From Ulota crispa (Eukaryota > Streptophyta > Bryopsida > Orthotrichales > Orthotrichaceae): 64,000 nucleotides of DNA. The translations under genes and the position numbers were made by a program. The stretch's first letter is position 1, and each line of letters begins with the position of its first letter. The notes under the pieces were generated by a model. It worked only from the letters and a program-made list of their open reading frames with translations. It searched no databases and was not told the DNA's origin. Shown in pieces: positions 58,155 to 64,000 of this stretch. Location: assembly GCA_963920765.1 (NCBI GenBank), contig OY987247.1, positions 3,286,001-3,350,000 of the forward strand, in the 5' to 3' direction.

Positions 58155-58469
58155 TTACTTAATCCCTCACCGCCCATGGTAGTTTGGAGTGTCTTAGAAT
58201 TTGCTTGAAAGTGAACAAAATGTAGGCATTTTGATTTATCTTATCAAATTTCTCTGAAGCGCAACCATACAAATGCAAAGTAGACATGTTATAGATCACA
58301 CAAGAAAAGAAATCACAACAATATCACTTATGGATTGAAAGTTTATAGTATTTGATCATGAGGGTGTTTAAACTGCAAAAGTGATTTGAAGTCTTTCAAT
58401 CCTCTTTTTGCATCTCAAAACTAAAATTGAGGGTACCAAAAATATACGAACATGTAAAATATAACATGC

Positions 58470-58809
58470 TTAACCCCAATCAATTTACGGCTTCTCAAAT
58501 TTTATTCTACAATTTTTTAAATTGAATTTTTAATGTGATTTTTTCTCCAAGTTCTAGTGTACTTGAGGCTCATTCCAAGAGCCTTCAACATCAAAAAGTG
58601 AAGATTTGCAATGGACACCCTTGCACAAAATCTTAAATAGACAAATCACTTTAATTCATTTTCAAGATCAAACTCTTGATGCTGAAACTAGACTTCAATA
58701 AGAGTTTAAAAATAATAATAATCACTAAAAAAATCTTGTAGAAAAGTTGAGCGTCATGAATAAAATTCAGAGAAGCCCAATTTGGGCCCCTTAGGCGGTG
58801 AGGGGTTAA
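58470..58809 (+). mobile_element. TTAA-bounded element, AAATGCCC subfamily, 340 bp
   Basis: The left end is TTAACCCCAATCAATTTACG and the right end CTTAGGCGGTGAGGGGTTAA. The interior is homologous to 16628-17050 ('tctccaagttctagtgtacttgaggctc'). The right TTAA is shared with the next element. Confidence 0.8.
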
Positions 58810-59723
58810 CCCCTAAATGCCCAAGGCACCAGATTTTGGTGTCCAAAATTTTCAAGAAACTTCGAAACCCTATTGTGGACACAAATTTTATTATTCTTAG
58901 GTTTTTTTTTTGGAAAAGTTGCGTGTTGAAGTTAGCTTCACCGTTCAAATTCAATTTCCTCCATATCTTATTCCAAGTGTTTTTGATGGAAGGTTAACTG
59001 CAAGTATACATTTTGTGTCATGAATAGTGCCATGAATAGTATCATGAATAGTATCACAAAGCCTATGAGAAGTTGCCATATTGAAAAGACGGGCATCAAG
59101 TTGAGCAAAAGGTGAAGATTCCCTTTGGGCACTCCCTTGGGCAGTAAAGGCCCTTTTACTAAAACTTTGACATCTAACAAAATCTAAAAGTGCTTTTGGA
59201 CTAATTTCACTTGGAGTGTCTTTGTTATTAAAATTAGGACTCTTTCGTTGTTGAATTCTCTTTCATTCACAATGATTTTTGGTCAATAATTGAAGCTAAA
59301 AAATTTCTTTGTATTGGATGTTTGCATTTTGATAGTTGTGTTGCAGGCTCATTTGTGAAACTATGATCATGGATTTGGAAGGGGGGACATTAGTTTTGAA
59401 AAAACAACAACAAACACTAAAGCATCCTAAGTGTCTACTTCCCAATTTTGTATCCAAAAGTTGCCAATTAGCATTAGAAATTTTGGACGGTTTCAAAAAA
59501 GCAAAAAATTCTATAATCATCATCATTCAATTACATATATCTTAAAATCCGTGTGGCCGTTTTGGGTTTTTTTTGGGTAGCGCTATCTAAAAACCTTGAA
59601 GTTCAAGATTCAATGATTACAATTTTATTTTGATATTTAATAATGATTTTACAAGGACAATTCAAAATATTCAAAACTGCCTTCCAAACACAAGAAAAAC
59701 ACCCTTCCGCATTTAGGGGTTAA
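58806..59723 (+). mobile_element. TTAA-bounded element, AAATGCCC subfamily, 918 bp
   Basis: The left end is TTAACCCCTAAATGCCCAAG and the right end TTCCGCATTTAGGGGTTAA. The body is repeated in inverse orientation at 60201-61100. It starts at the same TTAA that ends the previous element. Confidence 0.85.
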
Positions 59724-59922
59724 TGGTCATCAATTTCATCCTTATAAGCTTTCGAATCAAAAATTGGCGAAAAAAGTAGTTTATTTCAAGAAAAATTTGA
59801 TTCTACATTAATGGAGTTGCATTTTGCAAAGGCTACCTTATCCATTGGAAAAAACAATTCGAAGAAGGAGAAAAAGACAATATTTGTAAACATACAATTC
59901 TACTTCTTTCAAAGATAAATTC

Positions 59923-60000
59923 TTAACCCCTCACCGCCTGCAGTTGTCAAATAAGACAAGAATCAGGGTCGAAAATGGCCGCTTGGGCGTGAGGGGTTAA
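59923..60000. mobile_element. Miniature TTAA-bounded element, 78 bp
   Basis: The left end is TTAACCCCTCACCGCC and the right end GGGCGTGAGGGGTTAA, both complete, with only about 46 bp between them. It lies in the spacer between two oppositely oriented larger copies. Confidence 0.8.
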
Positions 60001-60200
60001 GCTCTATTTTTGTTGAATGGTATGTTTCTTGTAAAATAAGCATTTTAATAATGTTCTTCAAAATCACTCGTCAAATAGCTCATCAACTTTTTATGAAAAA
60101 AAAGAGGTAATGGGATAAGTCCTAGTTACTAGTTTAGAATATTTAAAGTACTTGAATGTTTTCATTGCATCCTTAGCATGAATTGAACTTGTCACAACCA

Positions 60201-61100
60201 TGAACCCCTCAATGACTAAGGGTGTTTTTCTCATTTCTAGAAGGCAGTTTTGAAGTTTTTGAATTGTCCCTATAAGATCAGTATTAAACATCAAAATAAA
60301 ATTGCAATCCTTGAATCTTGAACTTCAAGGCTTCTAGATGGTGCTACCCAAAAAATTCCAAAATGGCCACACGGATTTTAAGATATTTGTGATGGAATGT
60401 GGTAGAATATGGAATTTTTGCTTTTTTTGGAGTTGTCCAAAACTTCTAATGCAAATTAGCAACTTTTGGATACAAAATTGGGAAAAAATCACTTAGGATG
60501 CTTTAGTGTTTATTGTTGGTACTTCAAAAATAATGGCCCACCTTCCAAATCCATGACCAAAGTTTCACAAATGAGCTTGCAATGCAATTGTCAATTCAAA
60601 ATGCAACCATCTAATGCAAGGAAATTTTTTAGCTTCAATTATTGACCAAAAATCATTGTGAATGAAAGAGAATTCAAAAGCAAATGAAATCTAATTTTAA
60701 TAACAAAAACACTCCAAGTGAAATTAGTCCAAAAGCACTTGTAGATTTTGTTAGATGTCAAAATTTCAATAAAAAGGCCCTTACTACCCAAGGGATTGCC
60801 CAAGGGATATCTTCACCTTTTGCTCACCTCGATGCCTGTCTTTTCAATGTGGCAAATTCTCATAGGCTTTGTGACACTATTCATGACACTTTTCATGACA
60901 CAAAATGTATACTTGCAGTTAACCTTCCACCAAAAACAATTGGAAAAAGATATGGAGGAAATTGAATTTGAACAGTGAAGCTAATTTCAACACAACTTTT
61001 CCAAAAAAAAGAACTTAAAATAATAAAATATGTGACTTGAACATGGTTTCAAAGTTTCTCAAAGCTTTTTGAACACCAAAATCTGGTGCCTTAGCATTCT
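60201..61100 (-). mobile_element. TTAA-type element, AAATGCCC subfamily, inverted copy
   Basis: It starts TGAACCCCTCAATGAC, the decayed end, and runs to AAATCTGGTGCCTTAGCATT. Its complement follows 58806-59723 throughout (for example GGGATTGCCCAAGGGATATC and the 'tcatgacac' repeats). The last bases before a TTAA at 61108 are too decayed to place the end exactly. Confidence 0.8.
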
Positions 61101-61111
61101 TGTCATTTTAA

Positions 61112-62711
61112 GCTTTTCAACATTTTTCGATCCTTTGATGAAAACCAGTTGTTACTCGGCCATTTTATCCCTATATGATTAGTATAACATGGTTGTTCTT
61201 TGTGGTCATTTGTACACTAGTTTTCATATATAGCATGGGCCACATTTATTGTAAATTTTATATTTTCAACTCATTTCAATTAAAAGAGTGGGTCACATAA
61301 TTGCTCATTTACAATATAATCACCAAAGAAAATAGTGAGACACATATTATTTTATTAAGTTAATCAATACTGTGGGATTATGATGCACAAATGTATATAT
61401 CAATTATACAGCAACTTAGTTGGTACTAAATTTAAGTGGGAAAAGTATCATACAAGAGTTGAAAGAATAAAGAATAGCGTACTTGCCATTTTGAAATGAA
61501 TTATTAAAAATGTGACATTGACAGGATATTGGGATCACTATCAAATGCACAATGTGTATTGCTTTTCACTAAATATTTTTGAATAATATTTTATACAAGA
61601 AGAGAAGAAGTTGTGTTTCAATTTACAACTAGAAATGGTTGGGTCTAAATTTACAACTAGAAATGGTTGGGTCTAAATTTACAACACATTGATAAGGTAT
61701 TCAAATCAACGTTAGAGGCATGAAGTTTGTTCTTGTACTCCATATTGTTTTGGAGGGTCTTTTGTATAACAAGAAATTGTTGGTTTTTTTCTTAAACAAA
61801 TTAGAATGACAATTGGATCAATATTGGAAACATAAAATATCATGTTGTGTTTAGATATTTTTAAATTTTCTATAATACAATTATATAAATCCATGTCTTT
61901 TATAGTATCTTAATTGATTTTAGTTGCAATTTACATTAAACATTGGCCTTTTAAACATATATGATGTTAGAATTTTGCATTGCCTTCATTTTTAAAGACC
62001 AAATTAACAACAAACTATTAAAAAAACCAAATTTCTCATGTTAAGAATTTACAACCACATGCCAAGGACATGCTTTGTTTATCACTTGTGGTTATTAATG
62101 AGGGCCATACTTGTTTTAAACCCACGTTAATTTTTTTTAAACCTCTCTTTTCCAATACCAATATTAATTCGGTCCACATCAATTTTGACCTAACCTTAAT
62201 TTCTACTTATATGACAAGTAAAAACTATTGTATGATGTCTCAAAGGATGAATACACTATATATACTAACAAGGAGATGAAGTCCATTTCCTTTCATTATT
62301 TAGGAGAGATTCATATCAAGAGATCATATGTTCACTACATTAACTATTTGAATTCTTGCAAGTGGACGAAGATTGTAGGTTATAATAATTTTGAATGTTG
62401 GTAATGCATGTGAATGGTGTAAAGGATAAAAATAATATGACTAAGATTGCAAAAGTCTTATAAGCTCAAACATAGTTTGGATTGTTGTAACAACACTTTT
62501 TCATGTAATTAGGATTACAATTAAACCAATTGTTTTACAATCTCATTTTTAATAGACATGTTTTCTATTTGCTAAATTTAAAGAACATCCTAAATAAAAC
62601 TAAACCGTTGCCATACTCTAATGTGAACCACCTCATTTCAAGTGGTTTTTCTTTTCTTTTAGGCATCTAAAGTCCACTTATTTAAAATCCAATTGCTCAA
62701 TGATAACACTA
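61112..62711. other. AT-rich DNA, one 28-bp tandem duplication
   Basis: At 61622-61685 a unit beginning TTTACAACTAGAAATGGTTG is repeated 2.3 times. No gene is seen. Confidence 0.5.
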
Positions 62712-63640
62712 TCAACCCCTAAAGGACCATTGTCCCCTCGGGGAACAAATGGATTTTTGGCATGTACCTATAGTTAAACTACTTTGTGTGATTTTCTGAA
62801 ACTTTTATGAAAAATAGGGAATTCAAAAACCTACTTGAGTATCTAATTTTTACTTCATTCCAATATTTATTAAACAATTTATGCTAGAATTAATCAAAAC
62901 TAGGGGATGAGGGCAATTTGGGGAGGGCCTCTCTTTTGTAAGTGGGTGTTGACTCCAAAGAGGGTCAATCCTTTTGGGTACAAGGTGTGGACACTTGGGC
63001 AAAGAGGGGTGGAGTGGAAGGAGCCCATCTTGGGGGACTCCCAACACTCCACTCCTTTTACTCCTTGTAAAATTTGGTACTTTCATTTCCTTAGCCGTTT
63101 ATATATATTTTTGTTTTAACTTTTTTTTCCAAATTGTAGTGGGCAAAGAGCCCTTGCCTTTCACCATTTAAATTAATGTAACTCAAATTTCTGAATTTAC
63201 ATAAATCCTCCAATTTTGCCTAGTGTACTCGTAAGTTTCAGGACCTTCCGGCATTCAAAGATTTTTTGAAGAATGTTTCACACCTCCAATTCATTTGAAA
63301 TTTCTCCCACACATATCTAAATTGGTCTTCTACAAGGATAAAATAAACCTCAACTTTGTGTAGAGCAATTTTTTTGCTATAGGAGTGGTCAAAGGCTGTT
63401 AAAAATTTTGGGTAGCACAGAAAACAACTTTTTTTCTCCACTTCAAATGTTGATATCTCACTCTCCACCATCTAAAATGACCTAAGATTTTTCCCACAAG
63501 TATCTTCCATAGTTTAGGGCAAGATCCTACAGTTGAATTTTCAAAAAATAATTTTTTTCTTACCTTTCCACTCATTCCCCCAAAAGTGACAATTTTTCAA
63601 TGATTTTCAAAGGAAAAGGGCTTGGTCCTTTAGGGGCTAA
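62712..63640 (+). mobile_element. TTAA-type element, AAAGGACC subfamily, 929 bp
   Basis: The left end is TCAACCCCTAAAGGACCATT and the right end TTGGTCCTTTAGGGGCTAA; both tetranucleotides have decayed by one base. It is the uninterrupted relative of 28530-29915, useful as the empty site for the insertion at 29192-29601. Confidence 0.85.
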
Positions 63641-64000
63641 AAGATAAATTAGGTGCCCCCTTTATTTGGGAATCCATACTTGTTTTGGATAAAAATAGTT
63701 AGAAAGTTATATGTTCAATTTCACATTTAAACATATTTACAAAATTTGAGAAACGTATAGAAATGAGTAACTATACCTTCAGAAAAAGCACTGTTATGTA
63801 ACCATCAGTTATTGAGGCCAACTATTTTTTTCGTTATTTCATTGGTTAAGCAACTAGCACCCTACAGTGCACGCACCCTACAGGAAAACAAATGGATAGA
63901 ATCGTACATGTATGCACACATTCATCCATAAATCAGCAGCTATTATCGTTCACTACCATCAAAATATCGACAATCTTGTTTTGTAAGACGAGTTTGAAAA
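63641..64000. other. AT-rich DNA with a decayed copy of the 37.6-kb repeat
   Basis: From about 63850 'gcacgcaccctacagg…atggatagaatcgtacatgtatgcacacattcatccataaatc' follows the order of blocks in the 37611-39340 repeat. No gene is seen. Confidence 0.45.

Overview
The window looks like nuclear DNA of a streptophyte, either a land plant or a close algal relative. The only recognisable genes are plant-type and intron-bearing: a DUF1644 zinc-finger-like protein, the CCR4-NOT subunit CNOT11 and the spliceosomal protein MFAP1. TTTAGGG-type telomere-like runs occur, and the DNA is AT-rich and packed with small DNA transposons. No prokaryotic operons, rRNA or tRNA genes were seen, and no LTR retrotransposon could be demonstrated. 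The species cannot be named from this.

Region 1 (about 3.5-13 kb) is a relatively GC-rich island with three plus-strand genes in a row: DUF1644 (4406-6590), the 3' part of CNOT11 (7366-8752) and MFAP1 (9799-12913). All three keep exon structure and conserved protein blocks, yet each is broken. DUF1644 has an in-frame TAG. CNOT11 has a 5-bp tandem duplication that shifts the frame, plus a lost AG splice acceptor. MFAP1 has an in-frame TAA and a TGA in place of a conserved Trp codon. The DUF1644 gene also carries an internal tandem duplication that makes a frame-preserving candidate cassette exon. This is best read as a block of decayed gene copies, from segmental duplication or gene capture.

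Region 2 (13-64 kb) has almost no genes and is dominated by nested non-autonomous DNA elements. The main component is a set of about 20 elements that begin near TTAACCCCTNAA and end with the inverse, exactly bounded by TTAA. That is the signature expected of piggyBac-type transposition. They fall into several subfamilies of 78 bp to about 1.9 kb. Two of them (11655-11874 and 38282-39202) sit inside one copy of a local duplication whose sister copy is uninterrupted, which shows the empty site directly.

Other families are present as well. Four elements with TIR GGGAATTGATATGTGCACAC have 8-bp target duplications; in two of them a terminal unit has been amplified into 21- or 22-bp arrays. There are two long foldbacks with TGTACAGT ends, three TA-flanked mariner-like MITEs, two TTA-flanked Harbinger-like MITEs, five CACTA-type MITEs, one 9-bp-TSD foldback, and a foldback at 47.5-48.5 kb carrying a CCCTATCCCCATGCC-type minisatellite. 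One unrecognised 173-codon ORF (55580-56101, minus) is the only other coding candidate of note.

All element calls rest on reading the sequence by eye. No alignment or database search was run, and boundaries of decayed elements may be off by a few bases.
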